NCBI GenBank assembly: GCA_050433985.1
Contig: JBNPWE010000024.1
Coordinates: forward strand, 1-31,078
Origin: JACIYW01 sp014359745
GTDB lineage: Bacteria > Pseudomonadota > Alphaproteobacteria > Rhodobacterales > Rhodobacteraceae
Direction: 5' to 3'
DNA length: 31,078 nucleotides
In this document: positions 15,382 to 23,271 of the stretch, piece after piece
Layout of the letters: every line of letters starts with the position of its first letter
How positions within the stretch are numbered: the first letter of the stretch is position 1
Translations under genes and position numbers: made by a program
Notes under the pieces: model-generated
Told to the model about the DNA's origin: nothing
The model's database searches: none
What the model saw: only the letters and a program-made list of their open reading frames with translations

Positions 15382-15437
15382 CCCTTGCCCCAGCCCTTAC
15401 CTGTTCCGGTCTTCATGTGTTCTTGTTGCCGCCTGTT

Positions 15438-16091
15438 TCACAGTGCGAAGGCGGGCTTGTGATCGAATCCGGGCAGCACCGGGGCGGTTGCATTGAAGGC
15501 ATGGCGCCAGTCAACCGTATCGCCGCGTTTATATCCCAGCCGACAGACCCCCAGCGCGCCTTCCATGAACACCGCGACAAGGCGCCCACCCTCCTTGAGC
15601 TGATCACTTAGCGCGGGGGGGATGTTTTCCACCCCACCCTCGATCAGAATGGCATCATAGGGGCCGTGCTGCGGCGCACCGGCCACAAGCGCGCCGTTGA
15701 TCATCGCGACATTGTCGATCCCGCAGGCTGACAGCGCCTCTTCGGCATCGGCGGCCTGATCTTTCAGTTCCTCGACGGCCACCACCGCCTCGGCCATCCG
15801 CGCGACCACGGCGGCGGAATAGCCGCGACCGGCCCCGATATCCAGCACCAGATCGCCGGGCTGAACATCCAGCACATCCAGCATCTTGGCCAATGTGCGC
15901 GGTTCCAGCATCACCCGCCCCGGCGCGGTAACAAGGTTTTCCCCGACATAGGCCGCCTCGCGCAGGGGGGGGGGCACGAACACCTCGCGCGGGATCGTCA
16001 GCATCGCCTCGATGATCGGGAATTTGGTGACATCCGACGGGCGCACCTGCGTATCCACCATCTTGATGCGACGAGATTCGAAATCCGGCAT
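15438..16091 (-). CDS. pcm: Protein-L-isoaspartate O-methyltransferase
   Basis: A 217-residue SAM-dependent methyltransferase of the PCMT family, repairing isoaspartyl residues in damaged proteins. The SAM-binding motif I is LVLDIGAGRGYSAA, followed by VVAVEELKD (motif II) and YDAILIEGGVENIPP. A conserved upstream region (TQVRPSDVTKFPII, REVFVPP) agrees with the alphaproteobacterial subgroup located next to tolC. The start at 16091 (MPDFESRRIKMVDTQ) is the family start; the open frame continues upstream without a ribosome site. Confidence 0.93.
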   Translation of the reverse strand: MPDFESRRIKMVDTQVRPSDVTKFPIIEAMLTIPREVFVPPPLREAAYVGENLVTAPGRVMLEPRTLAKMLDVLDVQPGDLVLDIGAGRGYSAAVVARMAEAVVAVEELKDQAADAEEALSACGIDNVAMINGALVAGAPQHGPYDAILIEGGVENIPPALSDQLKEGGRLVAVFMEGALGVCRLGYKRGDTVDWRHAFNATAPVLPGFDHKPAFAL

Positions 16092-16170
16092 GAACAGAAC
16101 TCTTTGGTTTGGAACGCCTGGAAAAGTCTTGCCACAGATTGACAGGCGCGGCAACACGAAGGCGCGCGGA

Positions 16171-16359
16171 TCAGTGCGGCAAACGGCCGGTGTGGCCGGG
16201 CGGCGGCGCATCGGGGGAAGCATCGTCTGGATCGTCGTCAGATGCGGGAATGGCATAGCTTTCGGTCAGCCAGCGGCCCAGATCGATATCGGCGCAGCGG
16301 CGCGAACAGAACGGGCGATAGTCCGGGGCGGTCGGTTTGCGACAGATCGGGCAGGTCAT
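16171..16359 (-). CDS. yacG: DNA gyrase inhibitor / zinc protein YacG
   Basis: A 62-residue zinc-binding protein. The four-cysteine motif CPIC with CSRRC (C-x2-C, C-x3-C) and DLGRWLTESYAIP are diagnostic. The family member in E. coli binds GyrB and inhibits gyrase. The C-terminal tail is acidic and Pro-rich. Its ATG overlaps the rng stop as ATGA, so it is the last gene of the hisD-to-yacG operon. Confidence 0.95.
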   Translation of the reverse strand: MTCPICRKPTAPDYRPFCSRRCADIDLGRWLTESYAIPASDDDPDDASPDAPPPGHTGRLPH

Positions 16360-17411
16360 GGGCGGAACGGGTTTTTCAGGGTTTCGGTCAGGGGCAGGCG
16401 ATCACGCCGCCGCGTCAGTTCATAATTGCCCAGGGGCGTCCAGCCTGCAAGCGTTGCCTCGGCGCCTTCACGTTTGAAAGCGGCGGTCAGCACCTGTTCC
16501 AGCACCTGACGATCACGTTTGGGCATCGGCGCGAAATCGACCACCACCTGCCCGCCAAGCCCGCGCAGCCGCAACTGCCGGGGCAGATCGCGCGCCAGCG
16601 CGATATTCGCCTTGAGGCCGGCAGCGGCCGAGGTGTCATTACCGGTGTTCACATCCACCGCGATCAGGGCGTGGGTGGGCTCAACCGCGGCAAAGCCGCC
16701 GCCGGGAAGGGGAACGACCGGGTCCAGCAGCGCCTCGATCGCGTCGGTGATGCCGAGGGCATCAAAGGCATGGGCGCTGTCGTCCACCTCGTCGGGGGCG
16801 GGGTGGGCCCAGTCGCGCCAGGCAATCTCATGGGCCGACGGCCCGTCCACCAGCAATTCGGGCGGGCCCGCGACATCGGCCAGAACCGCCTCGGCAAGGG
16901 TGCGCATCAGGGCGATGTCTTCGGCCACATCGCTATCTTCGGCCGCGTCGCAGGCGCTGCGCAGGATCAGCCCCGCGTCGCTGCCCGCCATTGCGGCGCG
17001 GGCCAGCGCGGTCAGCGCGGCGCGCCGGTCTTCATCGTGCAGGCTGCGCGCGATGTTCAGGCCAGGGGCGTCGGGGGTGACAATGGCATAGCGGCTTTTG
17101 AACAGCAGCCGGGTGGCGACCGGCACCGCCTTGCCCGGTTCGGCATGGCCCGACACCTGCACCAGGACCGGCTGACCGGGGGCCAGCCCCCTGACCTGCC
17201 GGATGAAACCGCTGGCACCATCGGGAAGATCCACGAAAACGCCGCCCTGCCCCTTCATCAACCGCCCGACGCGGCCGCGAAAGATCGCGCCGGGCAGCGG
17301 GCCCGCGCCCTCGGGCGGATCAAGCGCCAGGTCTTCCAACTGCCCGTCAACCATCAGCGCCGCCGCATCGCGCCCCGCAACATGGCCCAGCGCCACAACC
17401 CGACCGATCAT
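16356..17411 (-). CDS. rng: Ribonuclease E/G family protein, short form
   Basis: An RNase G-like endoribonuclease of 351 residues, shorter than E. coli RNase G and lacking the scaffold tail of RNase E. The N-terminal S1-like region (GAIFRGRVGRLMKGQGGVFVDLPDG) is followed by the catalytic part with LIAVDVNTGN (metal-binding Asp) and GGQVVVDFAPM, where the second Asp lies in place of the usual IDFIDM. The Zn-link cysteines of RNase E are not evident. It probably acts in RNA decay or processing. The start at 17411 overlaps the maf stop (ATGA) and yacG overlaps its end, so the three are translationally coupled. Confidence 0.9.
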   Translation of the reverse strand: MIGRVVALGHVAGRDAAALMVDGQLEDLALDPPEGAGPLPGAIFRGRVGRLMKGQGGVFVDLPDGASGFIRQVRGLAPGQPVLVQVSGHAEPGKAVPVATRLLFKSRYAIVTPDAPGLNIARSLHDEDRRAALTALARAAMAGSDAGLILRSACDAAEDSDVAEDIALMRTLAEAVLADVAGPPELLVDGPSAHEIAWRDWAHPAPDEVDDSAHAFDALGITDAIEALLDPVVPLPGGGFAAVEPTHALIAVDVNTGNDTSAAAGLKANIALARDLPRQLRLRGLGGQVVVDFAPMPKRDRQVLEQVLTAAFKREGAEATLAGWTPLGNYELTRRRDRLPLTETLKNPFRP

Positions 17412-17989
17412 CGCGCCCCCCGAAATACCGGATAACCGGCGGCTTGCAGCAAGTGCGCGGTTTCCATCACCGGCAGGCCGACCACGGCGGTGAAAGACCC
17501 CTGAATCCACGGGATGAACGCGCTCGCAAGGCCCTGAATGCCGTACCCCCCGGCCTTGCCCTGCCATTCATTGCTGGCAAGATAGCCGTTCAGTTCATCA
17601 TCCGACAGGCGTTTGACCTTTACCGCCGTCATCACCTCGCGCAGCCACAGGCGTTCGCCCCGGCGCACGGCCACGGCGGTGATCACCCTGTGCCGCCGCC
17701 CGCCCAGCGCCGTCAGGAACGCCGCCGCCTCGGCGGCGGTTTCAGGCTTGCCAAGAATGCGGCGGCCAAGCGCCACGGTGGTATCGGCCGACAGCACCAG
17801 ATCATCGGGCGCGGCCATCACGGCCCACGCCTTTTCCCGCGCCATGCGCGCGCAATAGGGGCGCGGCAATTCGCCCTTTTGCGGGGTTTCATCAATATCG
17901 GCGGGCGCGATCACATCCGGGACAATGCCCAGTTGCAGCAGCAAGTCCCGCCTGCGCGGGCTGGCCGAACCCAGAATCAGGCGCGGCAC
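17408..17989 (-). CDS. maf: Maf-family nucleoside triphosphate pyrophosphatase
   Basis: A house-cleaning nucleotide pyrophosphatase of 193 residues. Family motifs: LGSASPRRRDLL at the N-terminus, DETPQKGELP, LSADTTVALGRRILGKP (catalytic Asp), GGRRHRVITAV and GGYGIQGLASAFI. Position 17989 is a GTG start one base after the infA stop, preceded by an AAG-containing segment inside infA; an upstream in-frame extension would run through infA and is rejected. It sits in the conserved infA-maf-rng-yacG order. Confidence 0.95.
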   Translation of the reverse strand: MPRLILGSASPRRRDLLLQLGIVPDVIAPADIDETPQKGELPRPYCARMAREKAWAVMAAPDDLVLSADTTVALGRRILGKPETAAEAAAFLTALGGRRHRVITAVAVRRGERLWLREVMTAVKVKRLSDDELNGYLASNEWQGKAGGYGIQGLASAFIPWIQGSFTAVVGLPVMETAHLLQAAGYPVFRGAR

Positions 17990-17990
17990 G

Positions 17991-18209
17991 TTACTTGAAG
18001 CGGTAATTGATCCGCCCCTTGGACAGGTCATAGGGCGTCATTTCAACCTGCACCTTGTCGCCCGCCAGCACGCGAATCCGGTTCTTGCGCATTTTTCCTG
18101 CCGTATGGGCGATAATCTCATGGCCGTTCTCAAGCTCGACCCGAAATGTCGCGTTCGGCAGGAGTTCCTTGACGACACCGGGAAATTCGAGCAATTCTTC
18201 CTTGGCCAT
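17991..18209 (-). CDS. infA: Translation initiation factor IF-1
   Basis: A 72-residue S1/OB-fold protein that occupies the ribosomal A site during initiation. The sequence MAKEELLEFPGVVKELLPNA and the end RINYRFK match IF-1 closely, with the exact family length. The start at 18209 has GGAG at good spacing. A likely promoter and a leader hairpin (gcccc with ggggc, minus strand near 18225-18245) lie upstream. Confidence 0.98.
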   Translation of the reverse strand: MAKEELLEFPGVVKELLPNATFRVELENGHEIIAHTAGKMRKNRIRVLAGDKVQVEMTPYDLSKGRINYRFK

Positions 18210-18251
18210 GGTCACTCCGTCTTTTGGGGTGCCCCGTTTTTTGGGGCGCGC

Positions 18252-18282
18252 ATTAAATGCGCCTCCGCGACCGGATTTTCAA
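18252..18282 (-). promoter_or_regulatory. Possible infA promoter
   Basis: Minus-strand TTGAAA (18282-18277) and TTTAAT (18257-18252) are separated by 19 bases, longer than ideal. The -10 lies within a perfect 15-base palindrome (18248-18262). Confidence 0.35.
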
Positions 18283-18345
18283 GGGCTAACTGACGGAATG
18301 CGCCGCCCGGCCCTGTCGCGACAGCCCACGGTCCGCACAAACCTG

Positions 18346-18371
18346 CCTCATCCTCTCGATACAAATACTCC
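18346..18371 (-). repeat. Diverged copy of the GAGTATTT dispersed repeat
   Basis: Read on the minus strand it is gagtatttgtatcgagagg followed by atgagg. It shares GAGTATTT and a purine-rich AGA.GA block with the copies at 10182 and 13224. It lies next to two strong hairpins in the space after a coding end. Confidence 0.55.
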
Positions 18372-18379
18372 GGGGTGAA

Positions 18380-18412
18380 TTGGCCGCAGGCCAAGAGGGG
18401 GCAGCGCCCCCT
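18380..18412 (-). terminator. Double hairpin at end of hisD-UPF0262-phosphatase genes
   Basis: Two perfect hairpins lie back to back: ttggcc/ggccaa with loop gca (18380-18394) and agggggc/gccccct with loop agc (18396-18412). They begin 20 bases past the phosphatase stop. No U-run is present, so they may act as an RNA end-stabiliser or weak terminator. Confidence 0.5.
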
Positions 18413-18432
18413 GCCCCGCCCTCCGCCCGTAC

Positions 18433-18891
18433 CTACCGGTCCCGTGCCGGGCCGAATCGCTCAACCATGCGGGCGCGCAACTGATCGCGGGTCTGGCGAT
18501 AGGCCGACAGCTTGGTTTCGCGGGTCTCGCCCAGGCCGGTGGGATCGAGGATCGGCCAGTATTCCACCTCCAGATGGAAAAACCGCGTCATTTCCAGCGC
18601 CTGCCGCTGGCTCGCGGGCGACAGCGCCACCACCAGGTCAAACCCCGACAGATCGTCGCCCCATTGCTGCATCTCGGCGAAAGACCGCGAACGGTGGCGC
18701 GACAGTTCCACCCCGATTTCCTTGCAGGCGGCGATGGCAAAGCCGTCGATTTCCAGATCGTTGCGCACCCCGGCCGACTGCACATAAACGGCCTGACCAT
18801 AGAGCTTCTTCATCATGCCTTCGGCCATCGGCGACCGCACCGCGTTGTGGTCGCAGCAAAACAGCACCGAAGATGGAAGCTTGCCCGCCAA
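18433..18891 (-). CDS. Low-molecular-weight protein-tyrosine phosphatase / ArsC-like
   Basis: A 152-residue LMW-PTP-fold protein. The P-loop Cys-x5-Arg-Ser is present as CDHNAVRS (Cys13 and Arg19), and the general-acid loop is LDPTGLGE. It could be a tyrosine phosphatase or a thioredoxin-type arsenate reductase; the operon position among translation genes favours a housekeeping role, and no ars genes are near. The TTG at 18891 is the only plausible start: it lies three bases after the UPF0262 stop and gives a normal N-terminus, though the ribosome site (GAGG) is very close. Confidence 0.88.
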   Translation of the reverse strand: MAGKLPSSVLFCCDHNAVRSPMAEGMMKKLYGQAVYVQSAGVRNDLEIDGFAIAACKEIGVELSRHRSRSFAEMQQWGDDLSGFDLVVALSPASQRQALEMTRFFHLEVEYWPILDPTGLGETRETKLSAYRQTRDQLRARMVERFGPARDR

Positions 18892-18894
18892 ACC

Positions 18895-19377
18895 TCAAAC
18901 CCCGAACCGCAGAACGCAGATCAGCGTGAACAGGCGGCGCGCGGTGTCCATATCGACCACGGCCTTGCCGTCAAGCCGTTCCTGAAGGATGCGCGCGCCT
19001 TCGTTATGGATGCCGCGCCGGGCCATGTCGATCGCTTCGATCTGGCTGGGGGGCAGGCGTTTGACCGCCTCGAAATAGCTGCCGCAGATCTGGTGGTAAT
19101 CCTTGACCACCTGCCGGAACGGGCCAAGCGACAGGTGAAATTCGCCGATCTTCTGGTCGGCCTGATCGGCGATGTCGAACACCAGCCGCCCCTCGCGGAT
19201 CGCCAGCAACAGCCGGTAGGGGCCGGGCGGCACCGCGCGACCGTCTCGGTCGGGCAGGGCAAAGCTGTTGTCTTCCATCAGGTCGAACACGGCCACGCGG
19301 CGTTCCTGTTCGATTTCGGGGGTGGGGGTGGGAAGGCCCGAATCGTCGATGTCGATATGGCAGATGCGGTTGGTCAT
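18895..19377 (-). CDS. UPF0262 family protein
   Basis: A 160-residue cytosolic protein of a family conserved in alphaproteobacteria directly after hisD. Recognisable blocks: RICHIDIDDSGL, EQERRVAVFDLMEDNSF, PYRLLLAIREGRLVFDI, FRQVVKDYHQICGSYFEAV and the C-terminal DTARRLFTLICVLRF. Function unknown. The ATG overlaps the hisD stop as ATGA. Confidence 0.93.
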   Translation of the reverse strand: MTNRICHIDIDDSGLPTPTPEIEQERRVAVFDLMEDNSFALPDRDGRAVPPGPYRLLLAIREGRLVFDIADQADQKIGEFHLSLGPFRQVVKDYHQICGSYFEAVKRLPPSQIEAIDMARRGIHNEGARILQERLDGKAVVDMDTARRLFTLICVLRFGV

Positions 19378-20684
19378 GTGTGCCCCCTGTTCAACCGGTC
19401 CAGCCGGGCGCGCACGCTAAGGCCGTGCGCTTGCAGGCTTTCGGATATGGCCAGCCGTTCGGCGGCGGGGCCTATGCTGGCCAGCGCCTCGGGCGTCATG
19501 CGGGCGATGGTGGTGCGTTTGAGGAAATCCAGCACCGACAGGCCCGATGAGAATCGCGCCGAACGGGCGGTGGGCAGCACATGGTTGGGGCCGCCGACGT
19601 AATCGCCGATCGCCTCGGGCGTCCATTGGCCCAGAAAGATCGCGCCGGCGTGGCGGATGCGGGCGGCCAGCGCCTCGGGGTCGGAGACACAAAGTTCCAG
19701 ATGTTCGGGGGCGATGCGGTCGCTCAGCGCCGCGGCCTGATCCATGTCGCGCACCGTGATCACTGCGCCATGGTCGCGCCAGCTTGCGCCCGCGATGGCG
19801 CGACGTTCCAGCGTTTGCAGGCGGGCCTCGACAGCCGCCGCCACCGCCTGCCCGAAGGCCGCATCATCGGTGATCAGGATCGATTGCGCGCTTTCGTCAT
19901 GTTCGGCCTGTGACAGCAGATCAAGCGCGATCCAGTCGGGATCGTTGTCGCGATCCGCGATCACCAGAATTTCCGACGGCCCGGCGATCATGTCGATGCC
20001 GACCTGCCCGAAGACGCGGCGTTTGGCGGCGGCGACAAAGGCGTTGCCGGGGCCGGTGATCTTGTCGACCGGGGCCACGGTTTGGGTGCCATAGGCAAGG
20101 GCCGCGATCGCCTGCGCGCCGCCCAGCCGGTAGATGGTGGACACCCCGGCCAGCCGCGCGGCGTAAAGCACCAGCGGGTTGCACACCCCCCCCGGCGTCG
20201 GCGCGCAGATCGCCAGCCGTTCCACCCCCGCCACCTGCGCGGGAATGGCGTTCATCAGCACCGACGACGGATAGGATGCCAGCCCCCCCGGCACATACAG
20301 CCCGGCAGCCGAAACGGCCGTCCAGCGCCAGCCAAGGCTGGCGCCGTCGGGATCGGTCCAGCGTTCGCCCCGCGGCATCTGCCGGACGTGATAGGCGCGG
20401 ATACGTTCGGCGGCCAGTTCCAGCGCGGCGCGATCCTCGGGCGATACCTTGGCGCATTCGGCGTCGATTTCCCCGGCGGTGAAGGCCAGGGTTTCCGGGG
20501 TCAGGTCCAGGCGGTCGAATTTCGCGGTAAGGTCGATCAGGGCGGCATCGCCGCGCGCGCGCACATCCGTGATGATGCCCGCCACGATATCGTCGACATC
20601 GGCGGCGGTTTCGCGTTTGCCCGCAAGAAGCGCCGCGAACGCATCTTCGAAATCCGGGGCGGTGTCAGTCAGGAACACAGGCAT
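19374..20684 (-). CDS. hisD: Histidinol dehydrogenase
   Basis: Catalyses the last two steps of histidine biosynthesis, L-histidinol to L-histidine with two NAD+. The 436-residue product has the family length and motifs: GLYVPGGLASYPSSVLMNAIPA, YRLGGAQAIAALAYGT, KITGPGNAFVAAAKRRVFG, the GIDMIAGPSEILVIAD signature, QAEHDESAQSILIT with the active-site His/Glu, and GGPNHVLPT with a catalytic His. The start at 20684 (MPVFLTDTAPDFE) follows a 91-base gap from the transglycosylase gene. It leads the hisD-UPF0262-phosphatase group. Confidence 0.97.
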   Translation of the reverse strand: MPVFLTDTAPDFEDAFAALLAGKRETAADVDDIVAGIITDVRARGDAALIDLTAKFDRLDLTPETLAFTAGEIDAECAKVSPEDRAALELAAERIRAYHVRQMPRGERWTDPDGASLGWRWTAVSAAGLYVPGGLASYPSSVLMNAIPAQVAGVERLAICAPTPGGVCNPLVLYAARLAGVSTIYRLGGAQAIAALAYGTQTVAPVDKITGPGNAFVAAAKRRVFGQVGIDMIAGPSEILVIADRDNDPDWIALDLLSQAEHDESAQSILITDDAAFGQAVAAAVEARLQTLERRAIAGASWRDHGAVITVRDMDQAAALSDRIAPEHLELCVSDPEALAARIRHAGAIFLGQWTPEAIGDYVGGPNHVLPTARSARFSSGLSVLDFLKRTTIARMTPEALASIGPAAERLAISESLQAHGLSVRARLDRLNRGHT

Positions 20685-20723
20685 GGGCGCAACCCTTGAT
20701 GATTGCTTTCCCCATACAGGCCC

Positions 20724-20761
20724 AATGCGCTGGCCTCAAGCAAATGCGCTGGCCTCAAGCA
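20724..20761. repeat. 19-bp perfect tandem duplication upstream of hisD
   Basis: Bases 20724-20742 and 20743-20761 are identical (aatgcgctggcctcaagca). They lie in the 91-base gap between hisD and the transglycosylase stop codon, where the hisD promoter would be. Confidence 0.93.
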
Positions 20762-20775
20762 TCAGACGAATAAGG

Positions 20776-22089
20776 TCAGCGCAGGGTGCGCAGGATGTCG
20801 ATGCTTGCGTAACCATCGGGCACATGGCCGTTGGCGCGCTGCCAATTGCGGATCGCGGCAATCGTGTCGGGGCCGATGCGGCCGTCGATGCCTTGGGTGT
20901 CAAAGCCCGCGCGGGTCAGCCGTTCCTGCAATTCGCGCCGCTCGGCCGAGGTCATCGCCCGGCCGTCGCGCGGCCAGGCGGTGCGGAACGGCCCGGCCCC
21001 CTTGATCCGGTCGGCAAGGTGCCCGACCCCGATCACATAGCTGTCGGCGGCATTGTAGCGGCTGATCGCCCGGAAATTGTCAAAGATCATCAGCGCCGGG
21101 CCGTTGGCGCCTGCGGGCACAAGGATGGCGGCGGCCCCGGCATCGGGCAGCCGCGCGCCGGATGCGGCGCGGACCCCGGCGCGCGCCCAGTCGGACACGT
21201 CGCGCCGGTTCGATTTGCCCGCCTGCGCAAAGTTGAAACCTGCGGGCAGGATCACCTCTATCCCCCAGGGCTGGCCGGTTTTCCAGCCAGAGCGCGCCAG
21301 ATAATTGGCTGTCGAGGCCAGCGCGTCGGTCGGATCGTCAGACCAGATGTCGCGCCGCCCGTCGCCGCCAAAATCGGCGGCATAGGCGAGATAAGAGGTG
21401 GGGATGAACTGTGTGTGGCCCATGGCGCCGGCCCAGCTTCCGGTCATCGCCTCGGGGGTTGTGTCGCCGTTTTGCAGGATTTTCAGCGCCGCGATCAACT
21501 GTTCCTCGAAAAAGCGCCCGCGCCGCCCGTCTTCGGCCAGCGTGGCAAGGGCGGAAATCAGCGGCGTGTCGCCGCGCCTTGTGCCATAGGCGCTTTCCAT
21601 GCCCCAGATCGCCACGACAACCGCCTTGTCAACGCCGTAACGCGCCTCTATCGCGTCAAGCACGCGGGCATGTTCGGCCATGGCTTGCCGACCGTTGGCG
21701 ATGCGGGTGTCGGACACGGCGCTGTCAAGGTAATCCCAGATGGTGCGGTTGAATTCGGCCTGATTGCGATCGCGCGCGATCACGTCGGGCAGGTAGGTGG
21801 CGTTTCGGAAAGCCCGGTCGAACGTGGCCGGGGTGATCCCCGCCGCGCGGGCACGGGGCCGGAAATCGGCCAGCCAGCGTTCGAACGCGGGGGTGCGGGA
21901 CGGGGCCGGTTCGTGGGCCGGTTCTGGTTCCGACTCGGGGGCCGGTTCTGGTCGCAGCCGGGGCGGCACGGGGGTGACGCGCGCCTCACGCCGCGCCGCG
22001 GGCCGTTCCGATCGGTCAACCGGGCCGCTGAACCCGCATCCCGGCACCAGAACAACCATCAGCCCAAAGACTGCCATCCACCCGCGCAT
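20776..22089 (-). CDS. Lytic murein transglycosylase (MltB/SLT_2 type), lipoprotein
   Basis: Cleaves the MurNAc-GlcNAc bond of peptidoglycan, forming 1,6-anhydro ends. The roughly 437-residue product has a lipoprotein signal (WMAVFGLMVVLVPGC; lipidated Cys near residue 18), a Pro/Glu-rich linker (PEPAPESEPEPAHEPAPS), the SLT_2 domain with its catalytic Glu in AIWGMESAYGT (about residue 165), GAMGHTQFIPTSYLAYA, and a C-terminal peptidoglycan-binding domain (LQERLTRAGFDTQGIDGRIG, AIRNWQRANG). Of two adjacent ATGs, 22089 has better spacing from AGGTGG than 22092. Likely anchored on the inner face of the outer membrane after lipidation. Confidence 0.93.
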   Translation of the reverse strand: MRGWMAVFGLMVVLVPGCGFSGPVDRSERPAARREARVTPVPPRLRPEPAPESEPEPAHEPAPSRTPAFERWLADFRPRARAAGITPATFDRAFRNATYLPDVIARDRNQAEFNRTIWDYLDSAVSDTRIANGRQAMAEHARVLDAIEARYGVDKAVVVAIWGMESAYGTRRGDTPLISALATLAEDGRRGRFFEEQLIAALKILQNGDTTPEAMTGSWAGAMGHTQFIPTSYLAYAADFGGDGRRDIWSDDPTDALASTANYLARSGWKTGQPWGIEVILPAGFNFAQAGKSNRRDVSDWARAGVRAASGARLPDAGAAAILVPAGANGPALMIFDNFRAISRYNAADSYVIGVGHLADRIKGAGPFRTAWPRDGRAMTSAERRELQERLTRAGFDTQGIDGRIGPDTIAAIRNWQRANGHVPDGYASIDILRTLR

Positions 22090-22228
22090 CATGCCACCTG
22101 CTCATTGTTTTGGGGCATCATAGCGCGAAACGCGGCGTGGGCAAAGTGCGCGCAGGCGCAGAAACGGCGGGTTTTGCGGCGGTCAGCGCGCTTTGGGCAA
22201 GAACCTGCGCGCGGCGGGGCCGGGAACC

Positions 22229-23179
22229 TCAGGCGCGCCAGTCGAAAAACCCCGCACCGGCGCGGGCCAGCAGGCGGCGCGCCAGATCGCGGCCCATGGC
22301 GGCGGCCTCGGCGATGGGCGCGCGCGCCTCGTCAAGATGCGAGGTGCTGCCATCGGGGCGCAGAATCTCGCCCCGCAACCAGACCTGACCGCCCTCAAGC
22401 AGGGCAAGCCCGGCGATGGGGGTTTCGCACGATCCGTCAAGTTCGGCCAGGAACGCCCGTTCGGCGGCAAGGCGCTGGCCGGTCGGTGTGTCGTGGATGG
22501 CGGCAAGCAGGGCAGCGGCGGCATCGTCATCCTCGCGCCGCTCGATCCCGATGGCGCCTTGGGCGACGGCGGGCAGCATCTCTTCGGGGGCGATGGGGCC
22601 TTGGGCGACATTGGCCATGTTCATCCGGTTCAGCCCGGCCATGGCAAGAAAGGTGCACTGCGCCACGCCATCGGCCAGTTTCTTCAGCCGGGTCTGCACA
22701 TTGCCGCGAAATTCCACCACCTTGAGGTCGGGACGACGCTGCAGAAGCTGCGCGCGCCGCCGCAGGCTGGAGGTGCCGACAACCGCGCCCGGCGCCAGAT
22801 CGGCCAACCGGGCGGGACCATCCGGCGCGACAAAGGCATCGCGCGGATCCTCGCGCGGCAGGTAGCAATCAAGGATCAACCCCGCGGGCTGGGCCACCGG
22901 CATATCCTTCATCGAATGCACGGCAATGTCGATGCCGCCTTCCAGCAGCGCCGCCTCTATCTCGCGGGTGAACAGGCCCTTGCCGCCGATTTCCTTGAGC
23001 GGCCGGTCAAGCACCCGGTCGCCGGTGGTCTTGATCACGACGATTTCAAAGACATCTTCCGACAGGCCATGCGCCGCCATCAGCCGCGCGCGCGTCTCGA
23101 ACGCCTGTGCCAGGGCCAGCGGCGATCCGCGGGTGCCGATTTTCAGGATCTTGTCTTGGGCGGGCGTGTTCTGTGTCAT
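22229..23179 (-). CDS. hemC: Porphobilinogen deaminase (hydroxymethylbilane synthase)
   Basis: Joins four porphobilinogens into hydroxymethylbilane for heme, B12 and, where present, bacteriochlorophyll synthesis. The 316-residue product has KIGTRGSPLALAQA at the N-terminus, the catalytic Asp in HSMKDMP (about residue 92), GTSSLRRRAQLL, FRGNVQTRLKKL, and the cofactor-attachment Cys251 in AELDGSCETPIAG. Start ATG 23179. It is transcribed away from hemE, the shared 92-base spacer holding both promoters. Confidence 0.97.
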   Translation of the reverse strand: MTQNTPAQDKILKIGTRGSPLALAQAFETRARLMAAHGLSEDVFEIVVIKTTGDRVLDRPLKEIGGKGLFTREIEAALLEGGIDIAVHSMKDMPVAQPAGLILDCYLPREDPRDAFVAPDGPARLADLAPGAVVGTSSLRRRAQLLQRRPDLKVVEFRGNVQTRLKKLADGVAQCTFLAMAGLNRMNMANVAQGPIAPEEMLPAVAQGAIGIERREDDDAAAALLAAIHDTPTGQRLAAERAFLAELDGSCETPIAGLALLEGGQVWLRGEILRPDGSTSHLDEARAPIAEAAAMGRDLARRLLARAGAGFFDWRA

Positions 23180-23271
23180 GCCGAAGGAGTAACGGTGTCC
23201 GCCGTGCCTGACAATGGGCCGCTTGACAATCGTCGGGGCGCAAGGGACGACAGGGCAGCAGGAGGAACCCG

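Noticed and set aside
20449..22725. 758-codon plus-strand open frame
   Set aside because: It runs opposite hisD, the transglycosylase and hemC, all with diagnostic motifs; no ribosome site or domain supports it.
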